Assembly (NCBI RefSeq): GCF_964355755.1
Contig: NC_092674.1
Coordinates: 25,384,001 to 25,448,000, forward strand
Source: Antedon mediterranea
Lineage: Eukaryota > Echinodermata > Crinoidea > Comatulida > Antedonidae
Reading direction: 5' to 3'
Length of the DNA: 64,000 nt
Shown: one piece after another, positions 10,377 to 22,814 of the stretch
Numbering within the stretch: the first letter of the stretch is position 1
Layout: each line of letters begins with the position of its first letter
Translations under genes and position numbers: made by a program
The notes under the pieces: generated by a model
Seen by the model: only the letters and a program-made list of their open reading frames with translations
What the model was told of the DNA's origin: nothing
The model's database searches: none

Positions 10377-11445
10377 ATAAGTAATTAATATTATTATAAT
10401 GTAGATATATTTTTAAAATCTTAGCCTTTAAACCGCCATTGGAAGGACCGAGAGCCTTCCAATATCATTCGTGCAATATAATAGGATAGGCTTAAGTTAG
10501 AAAAAAAATACATCTTATAACCACAATAATTCCCCTGTCGTAATCAGCTCCACAGTCGAGACCGAAGCCAATTAAACGTGCTATAAGCCTAAACAAAAAT
10601 CATGTTTTGATGAAAAAATGATTCATATTGAAAAAAATAAACCCATTCAACCTATTCAATATCTATTAAAGCGGAAGTAAATAATATAAATTTTATAAAT
10701 TAAAGCTATAATAAAGATGATAATATATTGAAAGCAATTAGAGGCCATGGTAGGGCAAATACATTGTGTAGAAAATCGACGAATCTGGATTCAAATAATA
10801 TATAGACTAAATGCAAGGAATGTTTGGGGAAAAAAAATGATCGATACTGGAAACCGGTTTACAGTAGTTTATAGTATAAACACATAACCATGTGCATTAA
10901 TAGAGATAGTCTATGCAGTGTATATCAACGTAAGAACAGACGGCTGGATTAAAAAACAACCAAGACGTATCTTATGGAGACTAACCATTCAAAATGTCAA
11001 ACCGTAGTAAAATCACGAGACGGAGCTGCTCAGTCTTAAATGTAAGTATACTTGGAGAAACTGTTATTTATTATGATGTAGGCCTACTGTATCTAAGTTT
11101 ATTCAGGTTTCCGTGACAATCCAGCACTTAGTAAAGTGATAGTGGGATGTATTTTAAGGCATCTATTTATATTCGGTCGTCATCGAAATTGTTCAACCCA
11201 AAAATACAGTATGGTAGTTTGTTCCATTTTAAGCAACGGTGTATGGAACGCGAGAAGTGCAATAAATGATTATTTGTTTTCTTCAGGTAGTCGTCGTTAG
11301 CGTAACAATAATGGTATATAGAACGCGAAAAATGCAGTAAAACGATTATTTGTTATCTTCTGTACTCGCTGTTGATAGTCATTTAGTTCATTATTTTGTT
11401 GTTACAGGCCACTATGCTTATGTGTATTTGTTCTGAATTATGGTA
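10377..11445. other. AT-rich 3' flank of unit A without genes
   Basis: Matches 25510-26735 of unit B. The part after about 11080 resembles 35310-35600 and 57200-57490, the 3' flanks of the other collagen-C4-like loci. No coding signal. Confidence 0.5.
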
Positions 11446-12137
11446 TTAATCTATTAATTCAACATTTATTAGTTTCTATCAATGGTATAACAATACAATA
11501 AAAAAGAATGATAATTTATAATGAGAAAATACAAAAAATACCAATAATAGAGGATCTGCAAGAAGAGAATACTTGTCACGCAAGACCCATAAACAAAAGA
11601 AAAAAATACATTTGTATATAATTATTAAATAAAATAAAAAAAAGTCATGACAAAAACAGTTTGAAGGTCTAGTTTGAGTACAATGATAACAAATTACTTT
11701 TAAGTTTTTTACGAAAAGTTGGGAGAGAGGAAGAGTTAACAATACTAGTATCTAATTGATTCCAAATTAAAGGGCCAGAAACATAAATAAAGTGAGAAGA
11801 ACTAGTTAATCTTACAAAAGGAATAGTTAACTGAAACTTATGAACAGTACTTCTTAAATTATGACCATGGTTGAAATCAGCAGTGTTAAATAAATTCATC
11901 ATGGGAGAAGGAAGATTGTTAGAAAAATATTGAAAGACAAAAGAGGCACTTTGCAATTTATGTATATCACCTAACTTCAGTAACTTAAGTTCATAAAATA
12001 AAGGTTCAGATGGAGTAATGCGAGACGTACAAGTAATATTTCTAATAGCACGCTTAATCAGCTTATTAAGTTTATCGAGATGTGATGGATAGTCAGCAGC
12101 CCAAATAATGTTACAATAATAAAGATGAGGTAAAATT
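11446..12137 (-). mobile_element. LINE 3' fragment, minus strand, only in unit A
   Basis: A minus-strand frame ending at 11669 gives non-LTR reverse-transcriptase C-terminal sequence (upstream KLIKRAIRNITCTSRITPSE, then GPLIWNQLD, then KLKSNLLSLYSN). Unit B lacks it (continuous TATGGTATAATAACAGTATG near 26735), so it inserted after the A/B duplication. Confidence 0.75.
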
Positions 12138-12177
12138 ACAGTATGTGATTAATAATATTTAATTGAAGTTGTATTAT

Positions 12178-12183
12178 TTTATT
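12178..12183 (-). promoter_or_regulatory. Polyadenylation signal, gene B
   Basis: AATAAA on the minus strand about 290 bp downstream of the stop. It lies in a block (TTTTATTGTTCAAAATACATC on the plus strand) kept at all four loci where the 3' flank is visible. Confidence 0.6.
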
Positions 12184-12268
12184 GTTCAAAATACATCAAT
12201 AACTAACTCGTGAGGCCATTTCAGTTTCAGAGGAACTTATTTTTATTTCGCCAACTATACGCTAAAGC

Positions 12269-12432
12269 TTGTTACACAAAGCAATAGCATCATCTACCGT
12301 ATATTTTGAATAATGAATATCATTTGTTAAGAAAAATGTATCCAGTATAGCTTGTTACACAAAGCAATAACATCATCTAACATATATTTTGAATAATGAA
12401 TATCATTTGTTAAGAAAAATGTATGCAGTATA
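12269..12432. repeat. Tandem duplication of about 82 bp in the 3'UTR of gene B
   Basis: CTTGTTACACAAAGCAATA...AAAAATGTAT(C/G)CAGTATAG occurs twice in succession. Same in the 3' flank of gene C (about 26876-27039). Confidence 0.75.
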
Positions 12433-12471
12433 GGCCTAATTATAGCCTCAAAATCATAAGAAGATAGTATC

Positions 12472-15400
12472 TTATCTTGTGCACACAACGCATGATAACT
12501 CGTGGTTATCAACATATGGCGGACATTTGAGTGACCCACATTTTCCGACGGCAGGATAGATTACAAAGCCATTTTTATCCATTTTTGAATTATCCCTACT
12601 TTGAGGAGAGCCGTCGACGCAAAGGTATTCATGGGTGGCCTTGTGATGAGTACAACCACCCATTAATAAACCTTCGTACTCCTTGGTCCAGCCTTCAGGG
12701 CATGTACGTTTAGCTGGGATCATTATACTTGCTGATCGACCTTTTGCTAGACACACTGCGCAAGCTGGATCCGTGTCATGTACGTCATTCCACTGAGGGT
12801 ATTGATCGGACGCCGTTTGGTACTCAGCACCATACACTTCAGCCCTATGAGAGCCGTTCGCCACCATTCGCTCGTCGTATTCAGGTTTCTCGGGTAAACA
12901 CAGTGGGTTTGTACCTGCTCCAGTTTGCATAAAGTGCCCTCCTCCAAGATACCCTAAACATTATTATTCAAAACAGTAAAACAATAAACGTGGTAATCAT
13001 AATGTAAGGTGTAACAAAATTGTCGGTGCCCAAATCCGACGCAACCATACAATTCCGGCCTAGAAATAGAATCTGCTTTTCATGTTGTAGTTGAGTATTT
13101 TTAACAAGCCGACACTTGTTATTACTTGATAATAGAGACTTTACGAAACACGACGGGAAGCCACAGGACGGTGCGATCATGAATAATTTATGCATGAGCT
13201 TTAACAAAGTAGGCGGAGCTTAGTGTGAAATTCCGTCGTCTTAACTTTTTGAGGACGATAAAGTTGCCATTTTCCCGTTTACGGAGAACGAATTGAACAA
13301 ATATACATATAACCTTAAATATACAGTTCAAATTACACTTAAACGTTGAAAAAATATTTGAACTTAAAATTTAATTGTTTAACGAAATAACATTTTTATT
13401 GGGTTAAAATGGCTGTGTTAAAAGCAATACATTCTGCGAGGCGTTTGAATTCGATGTTCCTAGCTAGGAAGGCCTATGCTGTTCCACCAGAGCTAAGCGA
13501 TTCAGAAGGGCCCACGCCGCAAGACACGGGAGGGGGAGAGGGATACTGTCGGTCATCGTCTTCGCGCAAGGGCTCGTAACTAATAAAACGGCTATGTTGA
13601 CTGTATATGATTTTGCGCTCTAGCGAACACAAGATATATTCATCGTCCTCCCCTAACCGTCGTTAGTTAAAAGTCCTTTAAAGTGAGGTGGACCACCCAA
13701 GGTGAAATGCGCTGGTGACGTTCGGGAAGTTTAAAGGCAAGGAGAGAGGGAGGGGCGATGAAACCGAAAATAAGTATAAAGTGTAAATAAAAATAATGTT
13801 CAAAACAACATTTTATCACAAGTTTTATGTAAATTCATAATTTACATTTTGTTCAACCTTTTATATATACTGTACATATATAGGCCTAGTACTATGGGTT
13901 TGAATGGTGGATCTTATGAATAATAATGCTGTTTGTGATTTTAAAATTAATAACATTGATTTATTTTCACTTACCAACGTATACGATTTCTGAAGAATTT
14001 GGGGTGCAGTCCTTCCGACCCCAATGAGTATACTCAACATAATTGTTAAAGTTAGTTGTAAAAGCTGTAAATATTAAATTACATTATATTTATGACAGAT
14101 ATTCCTTCATATCATTACTCTTAAAGATATTATTGTCCCCCTCAAAAAATAATTCTTAACAAAATGTTTGTTGAATATCCCATTTTAATGCAACATAATA
14201 GTTATCCACTTTGACCAAAAATTTGATCGGGAAAAAAATGTATTTACTTGAAAAAAAAAATGTTTTAAAGCAATTTTTTTTTTTCTATTTGTTTTCTACT
14301 TATTTTAATTAGTCTTCCTTTTCATGTTTTTGGGGAAAATACATCTTTAGGGATGTAATTGTGAAATAGAAATATAACTGTAAACTTGTTACCAAATGTA
14401 ATGCGAAATTTGACCAACCACAATCTCGCCCCCACCCCCCAACCCAGTGTGAGAAAAACTAAACAGCTATTACGAGTTAGATGTGAACATCCACTCTGGG
14501 AAGAAGACATTCCTTGGATGTACCGTAACGTCGATATTGAAGAACTCTTCTTCTTTCACGGCTCAAATCTTAGTTACTTTAAACGCATTGGAACGATATA
14601 GAGTCATAATGTTATCCCATCAGATCCTACACAATACACTCTAGGGTAAGAGTTGAAAGACAGAATTTTTGCTGGATGGGTGAACTTGGTGGCCCACAGC
14701 CTCCATATCTGCTTCTGTAATAATTTACCTCCGCCAAGGAGGTATATGTAATCGATCGCGTGTGTTTGTTACTTGGCAAAAAAGAATTTTGCCAAGTAGA
14801 GTATTTACTTTGTTTGTATGTTTGTTTGTTACTTGGCAAAAAGAATTTTGCCAAGTATAGTATTTTTTGGTGTAGATAGGTATATATTTCAGACCATGCC
14901 TATTGAAAATCAACAAAATTGGTTTATTAATAACTTCACAAATAACAAAAATGATATTATTGTCAGACCGGCTAGTGTTAAAAGATAGGAGACCATTTTC
15001 AAAAGCTGGTGAGCAGTCTTAAAGTAACAAGTAATTTAACTGAAATTGTATTTTCTCGAGAACTACTTGTCCAAAAAATCTTATTTTTGGACAAGAGGCA
15101 ATGGCTATAATTTGTGATTTGTAATTTCAAAACATAAGTGATTTAATGTACCAGCTTTTTAATACGAGTAGTTTAAAAAAAGCTATTTCTTTTAAAATCC
15201 ACCCGTTTGTTTTTTGCGTTGCTGTTCCATTGTTAGTCAAAGGAGACTATTGTTAGTTGATAATTAGTTTTTTTAGTCATTTTTTTATTTCATTCTGTGC
15301 ATAGGTATATACTTACTGTCAGAACATGCCTATTGATATATTGGTCATGTCACAAAAGCTTATCTTCCATCGATATATTAAATAGCACCCGTATTATTTT

Positions 15401-17288
15401 AACATGAACATATTCTTTGACATGGACCAAAATATTAGTCGACTGGCAGGGGCACAGCAAATCGGCACAGCTTCAAGACACTCCTCGACCATTATTCTGG
15501 TCAATCTTGATTTTAAAAAGGTCATTTTTTGCAATGGCGGGATTGTTTATATTAAAAAATTATTTAAACAAAATTATTAACCCCAGCAGGATTTTAACAT
15601 GTAAAGCTAATACATAAAGCAAAAAAATGTATCTTTCAACATGCTCCCAATCAGTGGATATATTTTGCCAAGTACTTCACTCAGTTTCTGAGTGCTTTCA
15701 TTTGTTTGTTAGCACGGTAGCGCCTACAGTATTCAAGTTATCGTTCTGGATTTTTGGGTGTAGATAGGTATATACTTTCAGACCATGCCTATTGAAAATC
15801 AATAAAATTGGTTTATCAATAACTTCACAAATAACAAAAATTATATTATTTTCAGACCGGCTAGAAGTGTTAAAAGATAGGAGACAATTTTCAAAATCCG
15901 GTAAGAAGTCTTAAAGTAATACGTAAAATAAAATTACATTTTCTCGAGAACTACTTGTCCAAAAAAACTCATTTTGGACAAGAGGCAAGGGTTATAATTT
16001 GTGATTTGTAATCTTAAAACAATGTTTTAATGTACCGGCTTTTTCATATTATTATCTTCAGTACGATATATTAAATACCACGCATTCTGTCTTCTTTTAA
16101 CATGGACATATTCTTTGATATGGACCAAAATTAGTCGATTGGTCAAGAAGTTAAGCTTACTACATGGGTTAAGGCGGAGGCGCCGCAAATCGGCACAGCT
16201 TAAGACACTCCTCGATCATTATTCTGGTCAATCTTGATTTTAGAAAGGTCATTGTTGCAATGCCGGAATTGTTTGTATCAAGAAATTATGTAAACAAATT
16301 ATTAACCCCAGCAGGATTTTAACCATGTAAAGCTAATACATAAAGCAAAAAATGTATTGTTCGTGCTATTGTTAGTCAACTGAAAGGCTTGTTATATAAC
16401 CATTACACCAAACTCGCATACACATGCTCTGAGTGAAATTAGCCTAAATCAAACAGCATTAACACACACACAAACTTATATATATTTATATTTTCCCGGA
16501 GAAATCTTATGTAGGAGAATTTTACAGTAGGCGGAGGTATGCGCTCTCGGGTGGATTTCTAGTTGTGTAATAGTTTTGAGAAATTCTCATAACTTATTAA
16601 TGTTGTATTAGTTTAGAGCAAATCACGTCACATAACGTATCCACACTTAGAATTTTTAAGAGGTTATGAATTTCAGGCGTCCAAGTGATTGTAAAATAGG
16701 ATATTCTCAGTGTAGAAATGGTTGATGAGAATAACAAACAGCACGCGGTCTAAAACTCGATAACTAATTGAAAATGATATATTTTTTGTAATTATTAAGA
16801 GCAATGTCACAATTAGATAATTTTTATTGTCTAAAAAAAACAAAAATCAACACACAATACGCTTACCTTTGTCACCGAAAATGAAATTCCAGATTACTCC
16901 GCCATTGTTTTTAGAGGCCTTTATAATAATAATTATTACAAAATATTATGATTAGTTTAATTCTTCACCATCCATAAGATAATTAATTTCAAGTATACAT
17001 AAATTTGTCTTTTCAAAACTTTAATTAACGACTAACCGTGGCCTTATTACAAAGCTAAATCAAAACAAGAGTTTTCGGGCTAGAGCAAAACTATTATCAT
17101 CAGTGCAAGTTAGAGTACTTGGACAAAGTAGATAGTATAAATAGACAAGCGCTGCTTGAGTGGACTTGAATAATTATAATAAAAAAGAGTTAATAAAAAG
17201 TCTTAATCTTGATTAAAGTTCTTACCTTGGCTTCGGTTAGCAAAATCAGGCAATACCAAAAAATGACGGTACCTTTGAAGATCTTCAT
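12472..17288 (-). CDS. Short-chain collagen C4-like secreted protein, gene B (intact, 228 aa)
   Basis: Four minus-strand exons: 17226-17288 (ATG, signal peptide MKIFKGTVIF...LILLTEAK), 16867-16918 (ASKNNGGVIWNFIFGDK), 13975-14064 and 12472-12953. They total 687 nt and stay in frame; introns are phase 0, 1, 1. Exon 3 carries YTHWGRKDC...SSEIVYVG and exon 4 LGGGHFMQTGAGTNPLCLP, AVCLAKGR, MIPAKRTCP, EYEGLLMG, CVDGSPQS and a Cys-rich end, CVVCTR. This matches from memory the non-collagenous C-terminal region of sponge short-chain collagen C4 and its invertebrate homologues. About eleven cysteines. No Gly-X-Y repeat is seen in any exon or in intron 2, so it looks like the globular domain alone, secreted. 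A TATA box precedes it, and a polyA signal lies at 12178-12183. Matrix or recognition role is inference. Confidence 0.85.
12954..13408. other. Intron 3 of gene B and upstream region of the 56-codon ORF
   Basis: Phase-1 intron sequence that also holds the plus-strand upstream region of the 56-codon ORF. GC-richer segments near 13135-13280 could be its promoter and 5'UTR. No TATA box seen. Confidence 0.4.
13409..13579 (+). CDS. 56-codon ORF with mitochondrial-presequence-like N-terminus, unit B copy
   Basis: ATG in AAAATGGCT context; 56 aa beginning MAVLKAIHSARRLNSM, then LARKAYAVPPELSDSEG, a Gly stretch and an SSSSRKGS end. The Arg/Lys-rich, acid-free start would suit mitochondrial import. 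AATAAA follows the stop at once. It lies on the opposite strand inside intron 3 of gene B. Three copies (also 1-157 and 28015-28185) are all open, with a few amino-acid changes (Leu/Phe at residue 17, Cys/Tyr near the end). I do not recognise it; it may be a stand-alone small gene, a first exon, or chance. Confidence 0.45.
   Translation: MAVLKAIHSARRLNSMFLARKAYAVPPELSDSEGPTPQDTGGGEGYCRSSSSRKGS
14123..14349. mobile_element. Small DNA transposon (MITE), intron 2 of gene B
   Basis: Same element as at 701-927, with a few substitutions. It was inserted before units A and B separated. Confidence 0.7.
14726..16564. mobile_element. DNA repeat with CCTCCGCC/GGCGGAGG ends, unit B
   Basis: Same insertion as 1303-2825. 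It is longer because the stretch from the 'GTGTAGATAGGT' segment is duplicated internally (14880-15440), and it has lost about 250 bp near 16045. Confidence 0.7.
15417..15617. other. Segment of the intron-2 transposon repeated elsewhere
   Basis: The stretch with GTCGACTGGCAGGGGCAC and the following 'CTCCTCGACCATTATTCTGG' recurs at about 1488-1660, 2395-2610 and 16135-16350, showing internal repeat structure of the CCTCCGCC element. An open frame here is not considered a gene. Confidence 0.5.
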
Positions 17289-17354
17289 TTTCTTGTTGGT
17301 TCTTGGTTTGTACACCTTTAAAGCTGATGTAATGAAAATGTAAAACGTATTCTG

Positions 17355-17362
17355 TTTTTATA
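17355..17362 (-). promoter_or_regulatory. TATA box, gene B
   Basis: TATAAAAA on the minus strand, 67 bp upstream of the ATG, leaving room for a short 5'UTR. Conserved at the equivalent place in genes A and C. Confidence 0.65.
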
Positions 17363-17639
17363 GGCCTACTAACAGCAGGTGCGCGGTCAGTAATTGGTGC
17401 TAGGTGTTGCAAAATAAATAAAATCATATTTCTAATAATATTGAAAATTAGTGTTCAAATAATATTTCTAATTAAAAACTAATCTGATTTAGTTATTGAA
17501 TACAAAAATGTGTACTGTTCCAGTTACATAATATAGTGTGTGTTTTGAAAGCTGGCCAAATTTCGTTTTTCCTCGAATATTTACTATTCAAAATAACAAA
17601 TCTAAAAATTTCACTCTAATTGGTTGAGTATTACTTTCC

Positions 17640-18046
17640 CGGAATTACTAGGGTCTAGGTTACTCGTAGTTCTTTTTCTGTTGGTACTCTTTTTGATATT
17701 CGTCGATGCAGAACAGAATCTTCTTTTCAATCATAATAATATATCCCACTTGTCACCAGAATCTGGAATAACTTACCCGGTGAAATTCGCAACAAGATAT
17801 TTCTGTTAGTTAGTTAAACTATCTCAGTACTTATTTTTTTTAATAGTTTTGATGTTGAAAATGTGTGTCACCTTTTTGGAAGATGCTTTAATTGTAAAAT
17901 GTAATTTTTTTGTGCTCTTTTCTGGGTTGACCAACTAGCATAGATGTTTAGCACCTGTTTGGTCTTTCCTTGCCGTTTATATTTTGTTTTTTTTTTCTAT
18001 GTATGGCAGAAACTGAATAAAATAAAAAAATTAATAAAATATTTGG
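17640..18046 (+). mobile_element. LINE 3'-end fragment, unit B
   Basis: Copy of 3840-4213, 5' of gene B, with the same WNNLPGEIRNK reading. Confidence 0.6.
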
Positions 18047-18572
18047 GAACATCACTACCATGGGTACATCACACTTGTTTGTCAAACTAGTTTGATAGTG
18101 TATTAGACGGAGCTTTATAAGCTTAAAATTTTTTTCTTCACAGTGATATAATATATATATAAACGGTAATTAAGTAATGTTCATACCATTAATGTCTCAT
18201 TAAATAATACCGTATGATTTACATCGCAGACGTTTGTACTAATTCAGTAACAAGTGATGATTTGAATTGATAAAGTTTTGCATAAGAAGCATCTAAAATG
18301 TTTTAAATAAGCGTGTTTCCACCTGAAATTTCATCAGAACAGAAATTACATAGGATACATAATCACAAAAATGTGATTGAAACATTATAAAAATCTTAAA
18401 ATGTAAAAAAAAACACAAAAAAATGTATTAATAAAATATGTATTTTCTAAAATGGTGTCGCTCTGCTCTTTGTATGATTTTTTGAAGGGTTGATTACAGT
18501 ATGTCAAACCTTTTCTGACTAAGGTTATACCACATCAGATTAACTAGGGAACATTTCACTCATCCCTGTACC

Positions 18573-18603
18573 AAAGATTGTATAGCGCCGCTATACAATC
18601 TTT
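18573..18603. repeat. 31-bp near-perfect palindrome, unit B
   Basis: Identical to 4769-4799. Confidence 0.7.
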
Positions 18604-18920
18604 GCTTTAACCTTGTTATTTTATTATCTGTAGGCTACTCAAAGTAACCAGTTTGTTCAAAAACACATTGCTTTCTTCTGTGATGTTTAGATCACCCGGT
18701 TTCTAGGTACTGTATGTTGTGAATAAACAGTAATTAAAATGTGAATAATTGTAATGATCATGGCATCTGTGATACCGCGAAAACTGCCAAAGTGGCTATG
18801 GATGAATGCAAATTCCAATGAGGCCTTTTTAACTGTTTGCATGTCAGTGTACTGTTATTGAACTGATATAGCCTTAGTTTATTTTGAATATACAAACGAC
18901 TGAACAACCACAACAAATTA

Positions 18921-19517
18921 CCGTAAAACCTCGAAAAGAAGCCCGTTTTTTTATTGCTCTTGGGTGGGCTTCTTTTCGAGATGGGCTTCTTTTCGAAAGT
19001 ACTTTTGCAAACTGTAGAGGGGGCTTCTTTTCGGAATGAATGCTGTAAATTTTGTGAATTTCTACTACAAACTATAATATGACTTGAGACATTTTTTCAA
19101 CCATGAAATTATGTTTAATATACCAATTAAAAAACAATATAAAAAGCAAAAAACAGTCCTATGATTCACCGTCAAATACACTCATTTCGTTATCATCGTC
19201 ATAAATGTATGATAAACACGATCATACATATTAATTATTATCATCAGTCTTCATCACAAGTATCTGGCATTAAATTATCCTACTACAGTAACTCTTAATG
19301 TTTGTATTGTTTATTTCTGTTCCTTTGACTCAGTTGAACCTATATTGTAGTCTATCTCGAAAAGAAGCCCATACTATCTTGAAAAGAAGCCCAGGGGCTT
19401 CATTTCGAGATGGGCTTCTATTCGAGAGTACTTTTGCAAACTGTAGAGGGGGGCTTCTTTTCGAGATGGGCTTCTTTTCGAGGTTAAGCCCATGGGCTTC
19501 TTTTCGAGGTTTTACGG
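18921..19517. mobile_element. MITE with TA target duplication, unit B
   Basis: Same insertion as 5108-5710 with small indels; ends CCGTAAAACCTCG and CGAGGTTTTACGG. Confidence 0.8.
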
Positions 19518-20477
19518 TATACGAATAATGAACGAATAATTAATGTTTCTCTGAAAGGCTTACTTGCGAAAAGTAGGTAAGTGGGGCCGTTTTACAGCGG
19601 TCTTTAATTGGAGAGAGTCTTTAACTTGATAAAGACACTGTATTTGGGAATATCACTACCATATTTGGGTACATCACACTTTTTTGTCAAACTAGTTTGA
19701 TAGAGTAGACGGAGCTTTATAAGCTTAGAATTTTGTTTTCTTCATAGTGATACTGAGTTTTTTTCTAAACGGTAATTATGTAATTGCCATACCATAATGT
19801 CTCATTAAATAAAACCGTAGTTCACCCGGTTTCTAGGTACTGTATGTTGTGAATAAACACAATAATTAAAATTTGAATAATTGTAATGATCGTGGCATCT
19901 GTGATACCGCGAAAACTGCCAAGGTAGGTAAGCGGGGCCGCGGTACAGTGGTCTTTTATGGGAGGGAGTCTTTAACTTGAGGGAGACAATTTATTTTTAG
20001 TCGTGTGCAACGCAACATATGTCGGTCTGTTGGTCGGTCGGTCAGTAAACACTAATTCAAATTTGAGCACGCGACTGCAGCCATGTACAGTATATGGCCT
20101 TGTTTAAGCACGTGAAAGAAAACAAAGTCAAGTGGATAGAATGAATGCAAATACAAATGATGCCTTTTAAACTTTCCGCGTGCCAATATTTATTGAACTT
20201 ATATAACCCTAAATTATTTTAAATATTCAAACTTCTGAACAACCACAACAAATTTAAGAAATATTATTGGTTTATTATTTCAACCAATATTTACTTTTGT
20301 ACCAAAATAACATGCATCATATTTTTAGGCCAAATTGCAAGAATCGCAACCCTAGTAATGGTGCCGATTCCGTGAAAGTAATTTTTTTAGATTTATTTTG
20401 AATAGTAAATATTCGAGGAAAACTAAAATTTGGCCACCTTTCAAAACACACACTATATTATGTAACTGGAAAAGTAC

Positions 20478-22116
20478 CTGGGGCGGATCCAGAGGGGGGG
20501 GGGGGGGTCCACGGGGTCCGGACCCCCCCTAAATTTTAAGGGTGCCCTTTTTTTAGAGGTTCAATATTTTATTCGTGTGACATATTTGTGTGTATATTAG
20601 TATGCACAGAGTAAGCTACACTAACCCCAAAAATAAAAACAGAAATTTATCACAATGAGCGCGATGTTAAGTTACGGCGGCCGATCAAAGAGCATTGTGA
20701 GAGGTGGTGACGCGTGATGATCTCTACTTAAACTTCTAAAAATAGATCGTTTCGCATACTACAGAGGGCGCATGTAAACTTTTTACGATTCAACTCCGCG
20801 TACGTTACCATGCGTGCTCTGTCATTGACGCGATTATTTGTCCATTGGTAAACACATTTTTATGTATTATTATTCTGAAAATAATTGAACTGTAAACATA
20901 ATTCTTTTGAGTATTTGTTTATTTACATATCATTCCATCAGATCAACTATTTTTTATTTCCATTACATCCAACCAAACATGTAAAAAATGTAGTTAAAAT
21001 ATCGTACTATCTACCGCGTACGACCATACGCGGTAGATTGTTTACTCAAAAATCATCGAACGGTCCTTACACTATACTATTCAACCTTGTTTTTGTAGTT
21101 GAGCCTCTCATGACCTGGGATTTGTTTGTCTTCCTACGCCAAGATAATATAGTTTTACAAGCCATGTGCTTTTTTCTCTGAGAAATATTTATTATAAGTG
21201 CCAAAAAAATGTTTTTTTCTCGATATGAAGCCTTTATTATTCAAATCTTTTAAAGAAAAATCACACATACCATAAAGAAGGATCATTTATTTCATTTTTG
21301 AAACAATATTTGTGAAAATTACGTGAGGCTCAATTATCGTAAGCCAATCAAAGCTGAGCTTTCCCGCGATCGGCAGAGCTCACGGTTGACTGATTTTGGA
21401 TTCTGGCTATTTTGGATTGGTGGACGCGAATCACCCACAGCGGAATGTTTTCTCTCGCGTGTACCAAGAAGTCACGTGATCTCTCTGTACTGAACGGTAC
21501 ACTACACAAATTTAGAGCAATGAATTTGTACGAATTCCGTTAAATCATAGAGATATTATATAATATCTCTATGGTTAAATAAACAACTCTATATATTTTA
21601 TAAACATTTAATAACATATTTTATTGATATTTCCAATGTTGATATATAAAAGAAATTACTATTAAACGTAATTATATGTAATTATTTTAGCGAAAAATGG
21701 CGCAATTTGTTTACAACGTTCGTGGCTAAAAACGATCATTTTCGGCAATGTTTTAGACCCTATATTTCGAAAACTACAAGTCAGATTTTCGTAATTCTTT
21801 CTTTATTGGAATATTGAAACAAAATACCAACAGATAATGTTTAAATTGGTTGAAAAATAACAACTTTTAATTTTGCATCGTTATCCCTGCTAATAAAGTG
21901 TCATTTCCGGCGAACTAGAAAGGTGCCATTTATCATGAATTTTGCGTGCGAGAGTGCCATTTCCGGCCATCTAAGTGTGTCCTGTAACAAAATTCGCTTC
22001 GCCACAACCCCCACCATGGGGGGGGGGGGGCTGTGGCTCAAATACTCAATATCTGATGTGCCCTTTTTATCGGCGGACCCCCCCCCCCCTCTCAAAAATG
22101 TCTGGATCCGCCCCAG
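20478..22116. mobile_element. 1.64-kb DNA transposon with perfect 15-bp inverted ends, only in unit B
   Basis: Ends CTGGGGCGGATCCAG and exact complement, flanked by direct AGTAC (20473-20477 and 22117-22121). Unit A has a single site at about 6656-6672. Just inside the ends are long G and C runs. Interior hairpins include TCTACCGCGTA...TACGCGGTAGA near 21009-21036 and an AGAGATATTATATAATATCTCT palindrome near 21548. No transposase-like ORF; non-autonomous. Superfamily not assigned. Confidence 0.85.
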
Positions 22117-22614
22117 AGTACACATTTTCGTATTCAATAACAAAACTAAATCAGATACATTTTAATTATAAATATTAGAGTAGGCCTATTCAAACTTCTA
22201 ACAAATCAGAAAAAACAAATTTGTGCGTGTATAGGTGTATTAATTCAACCGGTATTAACTTTTGTATCAAAATAACATGCATCATTATTTTTGGGCCAAA
22301 TTCCAAGAACGACGACCCTAGTAATGGCGCCGATTCCGAGAAAGTAATACACAACCAATTAGAGTGAAATTTTAGATTTTATTTAAATAGTAAATATTTG
22401 AGGAAATCAAACATTTGGAATTGGAATTATGGCACAAAGGTGCATGAACCATGTTTTATCTGCCACGTTTCTAAACAAATATTCAAAGTATTCAATAACA
22501 AAACTCAGATACGTTTTAATTATAAATGTTAGAGTAGTATATAAGTAGTATTAGTTTCAATATAATTATATTCGACAGGCTATACAGGGCCTTCAGTATA
22601 CTTGTTTCTTTCTT

Positions 22615-22814
22615 AAGCGTGGTTCCCACTAGAACGCAACGCAACGTAAAGCAGCGACGTATCGACGCAAAGTGTTGTATTGCGTAATCACAAGTGGGAA
22701 CTGACATGCAACAGTGCTGGAAACATCGCAGGTTTGATTTCACGCAGGCGGGGGCAAAGACAATTATTGGAAGGGAATTTTCTTACGTTGCGTAGGTTGC
22801 GTTACGTTGCGTAA
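22615..22814. mobile_element. MITE with AAGCGTGGTTCCCACTAG end, unit B (right end deleted)
   Basis: Same insertion as 7158-7375. The right inverted repeat and about 10 bp of flank are deleted. Confidence 0.75.

Larger units (their letters stand above)
1..13422. repeat. Segmental tandem repeat, unit A
   Basis: Position 1 corresponds to position 13423 of the next unit, and long stretches are nearly identical from there on. The unit holds the 3' part of the 56-codon ORF, three exons of collagen-C4-like gene A, the plus-strand basic-protein gene and the last exon of gene B. Private to this unit are a LINE at 11446-12137 and a foldback transposon at 9465-10368. The left edge of the window cuts the unit. 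Confidence 0.9.

Noticed and set aside
12531-12932. Plus-strand ORFs opposite the last exon of gene B (also in unit C)
   Set aside because: They mirror the Cys-rich minus-strand exon, which has family similarity and correct splice signals.
20885-21181. 98-codon plus ORF inside the unit B transposon
   Set aside because: No similarity to a transposase, AT-rich composition, and it crosses a hairpin.
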